Below are positions 25,318-35,712 of a DNA stretch of 64,000 nucleotides, one piece after another; the first letter of the stretch is position 1; the number at the start of each line of letters is the position of its first letter. The stretch comes from Lachnospiraceae bacterium (GTDB lineage Bacteria; Bacillota; Clostridia; Lachnospirales; Lachnospiraceae), in assembly GCA_910575105.1 (NCBI GenBank), contig CAJTDK010000001.1:248001-312000 (forward strand), given 5' to 3'. The notes beneath the pieces were generated by a model. That model was not told the origin of the DNA. It worked only from the letters and a program-made list of their open reading frames with translations, and searched no databases. Made by a program: the position numbers and the translations under genes.

Positions 25318-26367
25318 ATGGACAGATATTTTAGACTGATCGACAAACTAAAGCGGGAACGCACCCTTTCCGCCGCCGAGTGGACCGACCTGATCGAACA
25401 CCGGTCTCAGGAGCTTTCTGAATACCTGTTTTCACTGGCGAGAGAGGAACAGGGACTCTATTACGGCAAGGATATTTTTGTGCGGGGGCTTATCGAGTTT
25501 TCCAATTACTGCAGGAACGACTGCCTCTACTGCGGCATCCGCAGGAGCAACCGGAATGCCCGCCGTTACCGTCTTGACGAGGATGAGATCCTTTCCTGCT
25601 GCCACGAGGGGTACGCCCTTGGCCTGCGCACCTTCGTACTCCAGAGCGGTGAGGACGCTTCCTTTACCAGAGACAGGCTCACAAATCTTGTCCGCAGGAT
25701 CCGCAGCAGCTTTCCGGACTGCGCCATCACCCTTTCCGTAGGAGAATGGGACGAAGCAAGCTTCAAGGCATTTTTTGACGCAGGAGCCGACCGCTATCTT
25801 CTGCGTCACGAGACTTATAACCCAGAGCATTACGCCATGCTCCACCCGCCCTCACTATGTGCCCAAAACCGAAGACAATGCCTGTGGTCCTTGAAAAAGA
25901 TCGGGTATCAGACAGGGACCGGGTTCATGGTGGGCGCCCCTGGGCAGACGCCTGAGTATCTCGCCGAAGACATGCTTTTCTTAAAGGAGCTGAATCCGCA
26001 GATGGTAGGGATCGGGCCATTTATCCCCCACCGGGACACGCCCTTTAAAAATGAAACTGCCGGAACCCTTGAGCTGACTTTATTTCTGCTGGGCTGCATC
26101 CGCCTGATGCTGCCTAAGGTTCTCCTTCCAGCCACGACAGCCTTAGGGACGATCCACCCAGAGGGGCGGGAGCTTGGAATCCTTGCCGGAGCCAATGTCG
26201 TGATGCCGAACCTCTCCCCCCAGGGAGTGCGTAAGGACTATCTTCTCTACGACAACAAGATCTGCACCGGAGAAGAATCCGCGCAATGCCGGGACAGCTT
26301 AGAGCGGAAAATAAATGCCATCGGTTACCGGACAGTAACCGACAGGGGCGATTCCCTGAACCTCTAA
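25318..26367 (+). CDS. hydE: [FeFe]-hydrogenase maturase, radical SAM protein HydE
   Basis: 349 residues with AGGAG before the ATG. The radical-SAM cluster is C65, C69 and C72 in YCRNDCLYCGIRRSN, close to the BioB-like HydE pattern. Later motifs include RHETYNPEHYAMLHPP and the PFIPHRDTPF stretch of HydE proteins. HydE helps build the diiron dithiolate subcluster of [FeFe]-hydrogenase, with HydG and HydF. It starts the hydE-hydG-hydF unit. No hydrogenase gene is in the window. Confidence 0.95.
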   Translation: MDRYFRLIDKLKRERTLSAAEWTDLIEHRSQELSEYLFSLAREEQGLYYGKDIFVRGLIEFSNYCRNDCLYCGIRRSNRNARRYRLDEDEILSCCHEGYALGLRTFVLQSGEDASFTRDRLTNLVRRIRSSFPDCAITLSVGEWDEASFKAFFDAGADRYLLRHETYNPEHYAMLHPPSLCAQNRRQCLWSLKKIGYQTGTGFMVGAPGQTPEYLAEDMLFLKELNPQMVGIGPFIPHRDTPFKNETAGTLELTLFLLGCIRLMLPKVLLPATTALGTIHPEGRELGILAGANVVMPNLSPQGVRKDYLLYDNKICTGEESAQCRDSLERKINAIGYRTVTDRGDSLNL

Positions 26368-26452
26368 CCCTTTTCATTTTGAAGGCAGGAGAACGGCAGC
26401 ACATATTTTAACAGATCAATATACACATTTCCATATCATAAGGAGGTACACG

Positions 26453-27874
26453 ATGTACGACGTAAATTCAAAACATGCCGATGATTTTATCAACCATGAG
26501 GAGATTCTTGAAACCCTCGCCTACGCAGATGAGAACAAAGACAATCTAGAACTTGTGGAATCCATCATAAAAAAAGCGGAAAACCGCAAAGGCTTAACCC
26601 ACCGGGAGGCTTCTGTCCTGCTGGCCTGCGACAGCCCGGAATTGAACAGTAAGATCTTCCGGCTCGCAGAACAGATCAAAAAAGATTTCTACGGGAACCG
26701 CATCGTGCTTTTTGCGCCGCTGTATCTTTCCAACTACTGTATCAACGGCTGCACCTACTGCCCGTATCATGCCGCCAACAAGCATATCCCGCGGAAACAG
26801 CTATCCCAGGAGGACATCCGCCGGGAGGTCATCGCGCTGCAGGACATGGGGCACAAGCGCCTGGCTTTGGAGGCAGGGGAAGACCCGGTCCATAATACGA
26901 TGGAATACTACCTGGACAGCATCAGGACCGTTTATGGCATCAAGCACAAAAACGGCGCTATCCGTCGGGTGAATATCAATATTGCCGCAACGACCGTAGA
27001 CAACTACCGTCTGCTCAAGGAGGCAGAGATCGGCACTTATATCCTGTTCCAGGAGACGTATCACAAAGAAAGCTATCTCAAGCTTCACCCTGCCGGACCG
27101 AAGCATGACTATGATTATCATACGGAGGCCATGGACCGGGCCATGGCGGGCGGCATCGACGACGTGGGCATCGGCGTTCTCTTTGGGCTTGACAAGTACC
27201 GTTATGAATTTGCCGGGCTTCTCATGCACGCAGAGCACTTAGAAGCTGCGTTCGGCGTCGGCCCGCACACCATCAGCGTTCCAAGGCTCAGAAACGCAGA
27301 CGGTATCGACGCAAGCTCATTTACCAACGGCATCGACGACGATACCTTTGCCAAGATCGTTGCCTGCATCCGGATCGCCGTTCCCTACACCGGCATGATC
27401 ATCTCCACAAGAGAGAGCCAGAAGACAAGGGAGCGGGTACTGCACCTTGGCATCTCCCAGATCAGCGGCGGCTCCAAGACCAGCGTCGGCGGCTACTGCG
27501 AACCGGAGCCTGAGGATGAAAAGTCCGAGCAGTTCGACGTTATCGACGGGCGTACCCTTGACGAGGTCGTGCACTGGCTGATGGAGATGGATTACATCCC
27601 CAGCTTCTGTACCGCATGCTACAGAGAGGGCAGGACGGGCGACCGCTTTATGTCGCTGTGCAAAAAAGGCCAGATCCAGAACTGCTGCCATCCCAACGCG
27701 CTGATGACTCTGGATGAGTACCTGATGGATTATGCCTCGCCGGCTACGAAAGCTCTGGGGGATAAGCTGATCGACAGGGAAGTGCTGAATGTACCCAACG
27801 AAAAAGCGCGGCAGACTGTTCTTGAAAATCTAAAGCTCATCCGGGAAAATAACCGGCGGGATTTCCGTTTCTAA
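26453..27874 (+). CDS. hydG: [FeFe]-hydrogenase maturase, radical SAM tyrosine lyase HydG
   Basis: 473 residues, with AAGGAGG before the ATG. The radical-SAM site is C96, C100 and C103 (YCINGCTYCPYHAAN). The C-terminal domain has CTACYREGRTG and a later Cys in SLCKKG, the auxiliary cluster site that separates HydG from ThiH. HydG cleaves tyrosine to make the CO and CN ligands of the hydrogenase centre. It is 85 bp downstream of hydE and 21 bp upstream of hydF. Confidence 0.96.
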   Translation: MYDVNSKHADDFINHEEILETLAYADENKDNLELVESIIKKAENRKGLTHREASVLLACDSPELNSKIFRLAEQIKKDFYGNRIVLFAPLYLSNYCINGCTYCPYHAANKHIPRKQLSQEDIRREVIALQDMGHKRLALEAGEDPVHNTMEYYLDSIRTVYGIKHKNGAIRRVNINIAATTVDNYRLLKEAEIGTYILFQETYHKESYLKLHPAGPKHDYDYHTEAMDRAMAGGIDDVGIGVLFGLDKYRYEFAGLLMHAEHLEAAFGVGPHTISVPRLRNADGIDASSFTNGIDDDTFAKIVACIRIAVPYTGMIISTRESQKTRERVLHLGISQISGGSKTSVGGYCEPEPEDEKSEQFDVIDGRTLDEVVHWLMEMDYIPSFCTACYREGRTGDRFMSLCKKGQIQNCCHPNALMTLDEYLMDYASPATKALGDKLIDREVLNVPNEKARQTVLENLKLIRENNRRDFRF

Positions 27875-27895
27875 AATTGGTTGAGGTGATTTGTT

Positions 27896-29137
27896 ATGAG
27901 TATGAATAGTACGCCATCTTCGGAACGTGTCCATATCGGGATCTTCGGGAGGCGCAACGCCGGGAAATCCAGTATCATCAACGCGCTGACCGGGCAGGAG
28001 CTGGCAATCGTTTCCGACCGGAAGGGAACGACTACCGACCCGGTACTTAAAGCCATGGAGCTGCTGCCCTTAGGGCCTGTGGTGCTGATCGATACTCCGG
28101 GGCTTGATGATACGGGTGAGCTTGGGACGCTACGGGTGCAGAAGGCTTATCAGATATTGAACAAGACAGATATTGCCCTGCTGATCGTAGACGGAACTGT
28201 CGGAATGACGGAGGATGATACAAATATCTTAGAAAAGATCAAAGAAAAAAAGATTCCTTATCTGATCGTGTTCAATAAATCTGACCTTATGTCTGCCGGC
28301 AGTCAGGCGCATACGTATACGAAAAGCGCTGATCCGGGCCCGGGCAGCAAAGAATTCCTGTGGGTCAGCGCCTCCGCCAAAACCCATATCCATGAACTTA
28401 AGGAGCGTATCGCGCGGCTTGTCCCTTCGGATGATGCGCAGCGTTATATTGTCCGCGACCTGGTCTCTCCTCTGGATCTTGTCGTTCTTGTGGTGCCGAT
28501 CGACAAAGCCGCTCCCAAGGGAAGGCTTATCCTTCCGCAGCAGCAGACGATCCGGGATCTTTTGGAAGCGGGCGCAGTCTCTGTTGTAGTGCGGGAAACG
28601 GAGCTAGAGGAGACTCTGGGAAAACTCGGGAATCCTCCTGCCCTCGTCATTACGGACAGCCAGGTGTTTAAGACGGCGGCAAAGATTGTCCCAGAGGATA
28701 TTCCCCTGACTTCCTTTTCCATATTATTTGCACGATATAAGGGGAACCTTGATCATCTGGTGAAAGGTGCAAGATTTATTGACAGCCTTAAGGACGGCGA
28801 TACCATCCTTATCTCTGAGGGCTGTACCCATCACCGTCAGTGTGACGATATCGGCACAGTCAAACTGCCGGGCTGGCTGAAAGCATTTACCGGGAAAGCG
28901 TTGAACTTCGCGTTTACCAGCGGGATAGATTTTCCGCTGGAATTAGACAGATACCGGCTTATCATCCACTGCGGCGGATGCACCCTGAATGAACGGGAGA
29001 TGAAATACCGAATGAAATGCGCCGGGGACGCAGGTGTTCCGATGACTAACTATGGGACGGCGATCGCGTATATGAATGGGATCCTTAAGAGGAGCCTTGA
29101 GATTTTCCAAATCGAGCCCGCCAATATCTCCTATTAA
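27896..29137 (+). CDS. hydF: [FeFe]-hydrogenase maturation GTPase HydF
   Basis: 413 residues. The N-terminal GTPase domain has GRRNAGKSS (18-26), DTPGLDD and NKSD. The C-terminus has the HydF cluster ligands C-T-H (EGCTHHRQC) and HCGGC (IIHCGGC). HydF is the scaffold on which the diiron subcluster is assembled and handed to HydA. It completes the hydEGF operon, with a GAGGTGATTTGTT ribosome site before the start. Confidence 0.96.
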   Translation: MSMNSTPSSERVHIGIFGRRNAGKSSIINALTGQELAIVSDRKGTTTDPVLKAMELLPLGPVVLIDTPGLDDTGELGTLRVQKAYQILNKTDIALLIVDGTVGMTEDDTNILEKIKEKKIPYLIVFNKSDLMSAGSQAHTYTKSADPGPGSKEFLWVSASAKTHIHELKERIARLVPSDDAQRYIVRDLVSPLDLVVLVVPIDKAAPKGRLILPQQQTIRDLLEAGAVSVVVRETELEETLGKLGNPPALVITDSQVFKTAAKIVPEDIPLTSFSILFARYKGNLDHLVKGARFIDSLKDGDTILISEGCTHHRQCDDIGTVKLPGWLKAFTGKALNFAFTSGIDFPLELDRYRLIIHCGGCTLNEREMKYRMKCAGDAGVPMTNYGTAIAYMNGILKRSLEIFQIEPANISY

Positions 29138-29197
29138 ACTCGTTTTTCTGTAATTTGCATTATATTTGAGCAAATTTGCTGTATTATTTTAATGCCA

Positions 29198-29237
29198 GGC
29201 GGGATTGATACATCCGTTCAAATGCATCAATCCCGCC
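29198..29237. terminator. Hairpin after hydF
   Basis: Perfect 12-bp stem (29198-29209 with 29226-29237), 16-base loop, 60 bp after the hydF stop. A T-run is lacking, so termination strength is uncertain, but position suggests the end of the hydEGF transcript. Confidence 0.55.
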
Positions 29238-29282
29238 GAATTCCAGTCGGATTTCTATCCGGAAACACAAAAAAATGCCCCG

Positions 29283-29514
29283 ATTCAAAGAGTTACCGCA
29301 TATATTAACCAGAACATCCAGAATCCTCTCTCTGGATGCAATTGCTGCTGAACTTTATATATGTCTTAATTATCTTTGCCGCCTTTTTTAAGATACTACC
29401 GGCCGTACATTAAAGCAATATATCACCCGCCAGCGCATTGAACGCGCTAAACTTGCGGCAGCACCACGCCGCTGCCGCAAGCACAAGAAGAAGGACGCCA
29501 TGGTACGGCTTTAA
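29283..29514 (+). pseudogene. AraC-family regulator remnant (frameshift and nonsense codon)
   Basis: The plus strand reads IQRVTAYINQNIQNPLS, shifts frame in a CT run near 29330, continues DAIAAELYICLNYLCRLF, meets TAA where AraC proteins have Lys, then goes on as TTGRTLKQYITRQRIERAKL to a stop at 29514. This is an AraC double helix-turn-helix with two lesions and no sensory domain. It fills the gap between hydF and the sirtuin gene and ends tail to tail with the latter. Confidence 0.75.
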
Positions 29515-30257
29515 TCTCTTCTTCCGCCCTGCCATACTTCTATCCTTCCCATAACCTCACCAATCGGCGCCGCTATCGTAAGCTCTGCCCCTACTTCCCT
29601 GGCCGTCGTGCTCTTATTGATCACCACAAGATGCTTCCCACGGAAATAATCGATGAACCCGGCCGCCGGATACACCACCAGCGATGTCCCCCCGATGATC
29701 AGCATATCCGCCTCGCTGATCGCCCGTATGCTCCTGCTGATAATGTCAGAATCCAGCCCCTCCTCATAGAGCACCACATCCGGCTTGATCTTCCCGCCGC
29801 AGGAGCACCTGGGGATTCCTTCGCTGTTCTTTACAAAGGCAGCATCATAAAATTTCCGGCAGTTCTGGCAGTAATTGCGGTGGATGCTGCCGTGAAGCTC
29901 CAGCACGTTCCTGCTCCCCGCCGCCTGATGCAGCCCGTCAATATTCTGGGTAATCACCGCGGTAAGCTTCCCCGCCGCCTCAAGCTCGGCGAGCTTCTTA
30001 TGGGCCGCATTAGGCTCCGCGTCAAGAAACATCATCTTTTCCTTATAAAACTCATAGAAGCTCTCCGTCCTATGTACAAAAAATGTGTGGCTTACGATCT
30101 GTTCCGGAGAATACTTATACTCCTGCTGGTACAATCCGTCCGCACTCCGGAAATCCGGGATATCACTCTCCGTAGACACCCCGGCTCCCCCGAAAAACAC
30201 GATCCTGTGACTGTCATCAATCATTTCCTGCAAACGCTTTACTTCCTGCTCATACAT
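29511..30257 (-). CDS. NAD-dependent protein deacylase (sirtuin, Sir2 family)
   Basis: 248 residues from the ATG at 30257 (AGGAGGCGG upstream); the longer frame lacks a site. Sirtuin motifs in order: GAGVSTESDIPDFRS (NAD pocket), TQNIDGLHQ, LHGSIHRNYC with the catalytic His, zinc Cys pairs CQNC and CSCGG, then GGTSLVVYPA. It removes acyl groups from lysines using NAD. It lies 100 bp after the fabT-like gene on the same strand and may be co-transcribed. A macrodomain gene exists in this window but far away. Confidence 0.93.
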   Translation of the reverse strand: MYEQEVKRLQEMIDDSHRIVFFGGAGVSTESDIPDFRSADGLYQQEYKYSPEQIVSHTFFVHRTESFYEFYKEKMMFLDAEPNAAHKKLAELEAAGKLTAVITQNIDGLHQAAGSRNVLELHGSIHRNYCQNCRKFYDAAFVKNSEGIPRCSCGGKIKPDVVLYEEGLDSDIISRSIRAISEADMLIIGGTSLVVYPAAGFIDYFRGKHLVVINKSTTAREVGAELTIAAPIGEVMGRIEVWQGGRRD

Positions 30258-30357
30258 CTCTTTCCGCCTCCTGCCTGCACACCCTGGCTTGTACTGTCTA
30301 CCCTCCGGCCAGCACCTTATTCTGTGCTTTTTTGCTCTGTGGCCATCAGCCGCAATT

Positions 30358-30807
30358 TTACTTCTGCTCACTGTACTCTTTAAAAAAATTCGTCAGGGCA
30401 TCCAGCGTCTTGAAAAGAACAGGAAGCTCTTCCTCACCAAGTCTCTCACGGATTGCCATGGTCATCTTGTGATGGTAATCTGCGTGATGGTTGTACGCCT
30501 TCACGCCCTTTTCCGTCAGCTTGACGTAGACGACCCTCCTGTCCTCCTCGATACGATAGCGATGCACATATTTTTTCCGCACAAGGCTGTTCATGGCTGT
30601 CGTCAGCGATCCCACGGTGATATTAAGCCGCTTTGCGATAAAAGACATATTATGGCCTTCGCCGAGCCCGATCGCCTCGATGACATGCATATCATTATTC
30701 GTAATATCCTTGAACTCCTCTGTGATGATCGCCTTTCCTTCCAGATCCCAGATCTCATTGATCAGATTGACCAGAATAAAATTAATCTTCTTATATGCGT
30801 TATCCAT
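30358..30807 (-). CDS. fabT: MarR-family regulator, probable fatty acid repressor FabT
   Basis: 149 residues with a MarR winged helix: NNDMHVIEAIG, AKRLNITVGSLTTAMNSLVRKKYV, then the wing RIEEDRRVVYVKLTEKG. FabT uses acyl-ACP as co-repressor and binds TTTGA-type dyads before fab operons. Two such dyads sit at the fabH promoter 11 kb upstream, and the gene follows the fab cluster on the same strand, which supports the name. In streptococci fabT is first in the cluster; here it is at the far end with its own 105-bp upstream gap. Confidence 0.8.
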   Translation of the reverse strand: MDNAYKKINFILVNLINEIWDLEGKAIITEEFKDITNNDMHVIEAIGLGEGHNMSFIAKRLNITVGSLTTAMNSLVRKKYVHRYRIEEDRRVVYVKLTEKGVKAYNHHADYHHKMTMAIRERLGEEELPVLFKTLDALTNFFKEYSEQK

Positions 30808-30912
30808 ACCGCTATCCTTTCATCTTGCTTATGCCCCGGTACAACGTAAATTAAGTTATACTATAAATATTATATCCCTTTTTTTCGACAAATGCATATA
30901 ATTTCTTACTAT

Positions 30913-31974
30913 TTACAGCAATTTTTTCAAATCATCAATAACTTCCTTCACCGTCTCTATCTTGTCCGCTTTGTATGCATTAGCCCCGCAGAACAACAAG
31001 GCATCCTCCACTTCTCCCTTTGCCGCATGAATCAGTGCATCCGTAATGCAGTAGGGGATCTGCGCGGGATTGCACTGGTGCAGGCACCGGTGGCACGGAC
31101 TGTGGGGAATCTTCTCTCCGGCCGCTACCCGCCGGATCATCTCGTTATTGATGGCGCGCCCCGGCATCCCTACCGGACTCTTTACGATGATGATGTCCTC
31201 TTTCCGGGCCTTGATATAGCTTTCCTTATACCGGATATCCGCGTCGCACTCCTCAGTCGTCACGAATCTGGTCGCCGCCTGAACTGCGTCCGCCCCGAGG
31301 GAAAATGCGTCTCTTACCGCCTCCGGCGTATCAATACCGCCCCCGAGGGCTGTGGGGATCTTCTTCCCGTACAGCTTTTCATAATCCCTTACCACGGCAA
31401 GGATCCGCTTCACTTCCCCCGCATATGCCGCCGGCTCTTCAAACTTTTCAAGCTTCTCTCTGGCAAAGCCAAGATGCCCGCCGGCAAGAGGGCCTTCGAT
31501 GACAAGAAGGTCCGGGATACGCTTATATTTTTTATCCCAGTATTTTAAGATGACTTTTGCGGACTTCTCTGTGGAGACGATAGGCGCAAGCTTCACCTGC
31601 GCGTCCCCGACGATTCCCGGAAGATCCGTGGGAAGCCCCGCGCCGGATACGATCAGGTCTGCCCCCGCCTCCACTGCCGCACGCACATAATCTTCATAAT
31701 GGCGCATGGCTACCATCAAATTGAAACCAATGACACCTTCCGGCGCAATGTTTCTTGCTTTCTCATATTCCTTTTTTATCGCTCTTAAGTTCGCCGCCTT
31801 CGTATCCGTGTCAAAGTCCGGCTCCCGATAACCAATCTGGGCGGCAGAGATGATCCCTATGCCGCCCTCCAACGCAACTGCTCCGGCAAGACCTCCCAGA
31901 CTGATCCCGATACCCATACCGCCTTGAATAACCGGCACTTTTGCTTCTATATTTCCCATTTTCAGTGGTTTCAT
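30913..31974 (-). CDS. Nitronate monooxygenase / FabK-like flavoprotein
   Basis: 353 residues, an FMN-binding TIM barrel: VIQGGMGIGISLGGLAGAVA, VIEGPLAGGHLG, ALGGGIDTPEAV and the GADAVQAATRF phosphate-binding part. This is the nitronate monooxygenase (2-nitropropane dioxygenase) family. A C-terminal Cys-rich stretch, CHRCLHQCNP...YC, is not part of FabK and hints at a metal or iron-sulfur site. It follows accDA by 63 bp on the same strand. Possible roles are detoxifying nitronates or an accessory enoyl reductase. Confidence 0.8.
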   Translation of the reverse strand: MKPLKMGNIEAKVPVIQGGMGIGISLGGLAGAVALEGGIGIISAAQIGYREPDFDTDTKAANLRAIKKEYEKARNIAPEGVIGFNLMVAMRHYEDYVRAAVEAGADLIVSGAGLPTDLPGIVGDAQVKLAPIVSTEKSAKVILKYWDKKYKRIPDLLVIEGPLAGGHLGFAREKLEKFEEPAAYAGEVKRILAVVRDYEKLYGKKIPTALGGGIDTPEAVRDAFSLGADAVQAATRFVTTEECDADIRYKESYIKARKEDIIIVKSPVGMPGRAINNEMIRRVAAGEKIPHSPCHRCLHQCNPAQIPYCITDALIHAAKGEVEDALLFCGANAYKADKIETVKEVIDDLKKLL

Positions 31975-31999
31975 TCTATTTTCTCCTGCTTGATGCCGC

Positions 32000-32024
32000 T
32001 ACTGTCCACTCCGTGACCAGCAGC
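32000..32024. repeat. Copy B of the dispersed intergenic repeat
   Basis: TACTGTCCACTCCGTGACC and following bases match, in reverse orientation, the copy at 40557-40581. It lies in the gap between accDA and the nitronate-monooxygenase-like gene. Confidence 0.6.
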
Positions 32025-32037
32025 TTTATGCCTGCTG

Positions 32038-33852
32038 TTACATATTCCGGAAACGCATATAACGATACTCGGCAAGCTCCTGTCCGCTCATCCTTCCATA
32101 TTCCGCCAGAAATCTTGTGATTTCTTCTTTAAGCGGACAGATCACCTGATCAAAATTCTCCGCTGAAAAATCCTGCGGCTCCTCGAATACCTTCTCCACG
32201 ATCCCCAGCCTGCAAAGGTCATTTGCCGTCAGCTTCATCACCTCTGCCGCCTCCTTCGCCTTGCTACTGTCCTTCCAGAGGATGCTTGCGAAGCCTTCCG
32301 GGGAAAGGATGGAATACACAGAATTTTCCAGCATCCACACCTCGTCCGCAGTGGCCATGGCAAGGGCGCCGCCGCTGCCGCCTTCTCCGATGATGACGGA
32401 GAGCACCGGAACCTTAAGTGAGGACATCTCATAGATATTTCTGGCTATAGCCTCTCCCTGCCCCCGCTCTTCTGCCTCTAAGCCGCAGAACGCGCCGGGA
32501 GTATCTACAAAGCAGATCACCGGGCGGTGAAACTTCTCCGCCTGCTTCATCAGGCGCAGCGCCTTGCGGTAGCCCTCCGGTGAAGGCATGCCGAAGTTCC
32601 TCTCGATATTTTCTTTTGTGTTCGTTCCCTTCGCCTGAGCGATCACCGTGACCGGAAGTCCGCCAAATCTCGCCACGCCGCCGATCACCGCACGGTCGTC
32701 CCTAAAGAGACGATCCCCGTGAAATTCGATGAAATCCGTGAACAGGCTCTGGATATAGTCGCTCCCTACCGGACGATCCTGCATACGGGAAAGCATTACA
32801 CGATCCCAGGAGGAAAGATGTTCTGTTGATCTGTTCAGCCTGACGCTCTCCGTACTTCTGCTGCCCGCTTCCTGCGGTCTGTCAGCGTCATATGCCGCCA
32901 TTCCGCCGCCTGTGCCGGCATCTCCGCCGTCCGCTGTATCCGCACAATTATCTCCTCTTAGCAACGCCTGTATCCGCTCAGAGCCACACCCGCTGTCTTC
33001 GTGGAGCTTCAGAAGATTGGCCAGCGTTTCCTTAAGCTCGCTTCTCTCTACGATCCCGTCGAGAAAGCCGTGCTCCAGCAGGAATTCCGACCGCTGAAAT
33101 CCCTTCGGAAGCTTCTGTCCGATCGTCTGCTCGATCACCCTCGGCCCGGCAAACCCGATCAGCGCCTTCGGCTCCGCAAGGATAATGTCACCGAGCATGG
33201 CAAAGCTTGCCGTCACGCCGCCTGTCGTAGGATCGGTGAGGACGCTGATGTAAAGAAGCCCGGCATCGCTGTGGCGCTTCAAGGCTGCGGATGTCTTTGC
33301 CATCTGCATAAGGGAGGTGATCCCTTCCTGCATCCTCGCCCCGCCGGAACAGGCAAAAAGGATCACCGGCAATCTCTCCTTCGTCGCCCGCTCCACGGCT
33401 CTTGCGATCTTTTCTCCAACCACTTCCCCCATGCTTGCCATGAGAAACCTGCCGTCACAGACGCCGATCACCGTCTCTGTGCCGTCAATCTTTGCTTTTC
33501 CGGTAATGACCGCCTCATCAAGCCCGGTCTTTTCCTTTAGCCCCTGAAGCTTTTCGGTATATCCTTTATACTCAAGAGGATTCTTCGTCTCAAGCCCCCG
33601 GTCCCATTCCTCAAAGGTTCCCTCATCCGCCACAAACTCAATCCTGCGGCATGCATGCATACGGAAATACCCGCCGCACTTAGGACAGATATAGGCATCC
33701 TTCTTAACGTCCTCCGCGATGATGGCCGCCCCGCATTTGTTGCATTTCCGAAGAAGTCCCTCCGGGACCTCCGGGCGGGTAGTCTCTGTCTTGTATTCAC
33801 TTCTTCTCAGTGTAGAATATTTCGTCTTCTTGAACATATTATCCAGCTTCAT
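32038..33852 (-). CDS. accDA: Acetyl-CoA carboxylase carboxyltransferase, fused beta and alpha subunits
   Basis: 604 residues. Residues 1-290 are AccD: a zinc finger CNKCGA...CPKCGG, then SGGARMQEG and [13 protein letters not shown] low-similarity linker (about 300-345) follows, and 345-604 are Acc[29 protein letters not shown] and [11 protein letters not shown]. The two subunits are separate in most bacteria but fused here in one frame. With AccC and AccB it makes malonyl-CoA, the first step of fatty acid synthesis. It is 50 bp after accC. Confidence 0.95.
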   Translation of the reverse strand: MKLDNMFKKTKYSTLRRSEYKTETTRPEVPEGLLRKCNKCGAAIIAEDVKKDAYICPKCGGYFRMHACRRIEFVADEGTFEEWDRGLETKNPLEYKGYTEKLQGLKEKTGLDEAVITGKAKIDGTETVIGVCDGRFLMASMGEVVGEKIARAVERATKERLPVILFACSGGARMQEGITSLMQMAKTSAALKRHSDAGLLYISVLTDPTTGGVTASFAMLGDIILAEPKALIGFAGPRVIEQTIGQKLPKGFQRSEFLLEHGFLDGIVERSELKETLANLLKLHEDSGCGSERIQALLRGDNCADTADGGDAGTGGGMAAYDADRPQEAGSRSTESVRLNRSTEHLSSWDRVMLSRMQDRPVGSDYIQSLFTDFIEFHGDRLFRDDRAVIGGVARFGGLPVTVIAQAKGTNTKENIERNFGMPSPEGYRKALRLMKQAEKFHRPVICFVDTPGAFCGLEAEERGQGEAIARNIYEMSSLKVPVLSVIIGEGGSGGALAMATADEVWMLENSVYSILSPEGFASILWKDSSKAKEAAEVMKLTANDLCRLGIVEKVFEEPQDFSAENFDQVICPLKEEITRFLAEYGRMSGQELAEYRYMRFRNM

Positions 33853-33905
33853 ACATTTTCACCTTTTCTGCTTTGATCTACGGCTTAAGGAACAGTCCGC
33901 AAAAG

Positions 33906-35255
33906 CTACTGCACGGCTGTTCCCAGGTTTTCGATAAATTCAATGTCGATATCTCCGGCGATGTAATCCGGATGATTTAAGATCTCATACTGGTAATCCA
34001 CATTGGTGTCGATCCCTTCGATGATGATCTCACCGAGGGCGCTGCGCATCTTGGCGATGGCCTCCTTACGGTTCTTCGCCCACACGATAAGCTTCGCCAC
34101 CATGGAATCATAGTAGGGCGGGATCGTATAGCCGCTGTAGATAGCGGAGTCGATCCTTATGCCCTTGCCGCCCGGAAGATACATGTCCTTCACTGTCCCC
34201 GGCGACGGTCGGAATCCCTTGGCCGGGTTCTCTGCATTGATCCTGCACTCGATGGAATGTCCGGAGAGCTTCACCTCATCCTGGCTGTAGGAAAGCTTTC
34301 TGCCGGAAGCGATCCGGATCTGCTCCTTTACCAGATCGATCCCGGTCACCCACTCCGTCACCGGATGCTCCACCTGAATCCTTGTATTCATCTCCATAAA
34401 ATAAAAATGATTATTTTTCTCAAGCAGGAATTCTATGGTTCCGGCATTGACGTATCCGGCTGCCCTGGCTGCTTTTACCGCGGCCTCGCCCATTTCCTGG
34501 CGGAGACTGTCGTCAAGCGCGGCGGAGGGAGACTCCTCGATCATCTTCTGGTGGTTCCGCTGTATGGAGCAGTCGCGCTCCCCGAGATGGATCACATTGC
34601 CGAAGGAATCCGCAAGGATCTGGAACTCGATGTGTCTTGGCCGCTGCACGAAATGCTCGATGTACATCGTGTTATCCCCGAAGGCCATCTGCGTCTCCTT
34701 CTGGGCTGTCAGAAAGCTTGCCTCGAACTCCTCGGGCGTGTATGCCACACGCATCCCCTTACCGCCGCCGCCAAGAGCTGCCTTTACGATAACCGGATAG
34801 CCGATCTTTGCCGCAGCCTCCCTGCCGGCCTGGGCATCGTAGATCGGCTCTGTGGTTCCCGGAATTACCGGAACCCCTGCCGCTATCATGGTGTTTCTGG
34901 CCTCCTGCTTGTTGCCGAGGCGGGCGATCACATCGGATCCGGGGCCGATGAATGTGATATTGCACTGCTCGCACAGTTCTGCAAATTTGCTGTTTTCCGA
35001 CAAGAATCCAAATCCTGGGTGGATAGCGTCCGCTCCTGTTATGATCGTAGCGCTGATTATACGGTCCATACTTAAGTAACTTTCCGACGAAGACGCCGGC
35101 CCGATACAGACCGCCTCATCCGCAAGCTTTGTATGAAGAGCTTCCCGGTCGGCCTCCGAATATACGGCGACTGTCTCGATTCCCATCTCCCGGCAGGCGC
35201 GGATGATGCGCACCGCGATCTCCCCCCGGTTGGCGATTAATATCTTCTTTATCAT
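33906..35255 (-). CDS. accC: Biotin carboxylase subunit of acetyl-CoA carboxylase
   Basis: 449 residues starting [20 protein letters not shown], the hallmark N-terminus. ATP-grasp motifs include [26 protein letters not shown] and [14 protein letters not shown]. It carboxylates biotin on AccB with ATP and bicarbonate. Its start is 11 bp after the fabZ stop. Length matches the family. Confidence 0.97.
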   Translation of the reverse strand: MIKKILIANRGEIAVRIIRACREMGIETVAVYSEADREALHTKLADEAVCIGPASSSESYLSMDRIISATIITGADAIHPGFGFLSENSKFAELCEQCNITFIGPGSDVIARLGNKQEARNTMIAAGVPVIPGTTEPIYDAQAGREAAAKIGYPVIVKAALGGGGKGMRVAYTPEEFEASFLTAQKETQMAFGDNTMYIEHFVQRPRHIEFQILADSFGNVIHLGERDCSIQRNHQKMIEESPSAALDDSLRQEMGEAAVKAARAAGYVNAGTIEFLLEKNNHFYFMEMNTRIQVEHPVTEWVTGIDLVKEQIRIASGRKLSYSQDEVKLSGHSIECRINAENPAKGFRPSPGTVKDMYLPGGKGIRIDSAIYSGYTIPPYYDSMVAKLIVWAKNRKEAIAKMRSALGEIIIEGIDTNVDYQYEILNHPDYIAGDIDIEFIENLGTAVQ

Positions 35256-35266
35256 ATCTGTCTCAC

Positions 35267-35695
35267 CTATCCAATCATAAATGTAAGCTCCGCGCTGACA
35301 ACCATTTTCCCGTCTACGCTGGCAACCGCCTCCCCGATGCCCAGAGGCCCTTTTTGCCGGATAATCTTCGTCTCAAGCCGTACCTTGTCGCCCGGAACGA
35401 TCTTACCCTTGAACTTGCACTTGTTGATTCCACCGAAATATGCGGTCTTTCCCCTGTTTTCTTCCTGGCTTAGGATTGCCACCGCGCCAGCCTGCGCTAA
35501 AGCCTCTACCGTCAGCACTCCCGGCATCACCGGCTCCTTGGGGAAATGTCCCGCGAAGAATTCCTCTCTGTAGGAAACGCATTTATAGCCAACCGCATAC
35601 TGCCCCGGCTCATAGTCCTCGATATAGTCAAGCAGCAGAAACGGATGCCTGTGAGGAATGATTTTTTTGATCTCATTAATATCCAAATGCTTCAT
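35267..35695 (-). CDS. fabZ: 3-hydroxyacyl-ACP dehydratase
   Basis: 142 residues, hot-dog fold: [12 protein letters not shown], then [20 protein letters not shown] with the catalytic His and Glu, and the strand [13 protein letters not shown]. It dehydrates beta-hydroxyacyl-ACP to trans-2-enoyl-ACP. It lies between accB and accC, the usual order in Firmicute clusters. Confidence 0.96.
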   Translation of the reverse strand: MKHLDINEIKKIIPHRHPFLLLDYIEDYEPGQYAVGYKCVSYREEFFAGHFPKEPVMPGVLTVEALAQAGAVAILSQEENRGKTAYFGGINKCKFKGKIVPGDKVRLETKIIRQKGPLGIGEAVASVDGKMVVSAELTFMIG

Positions 35696-35712
35696 CTCTA
35701 TAGATACCTCTC

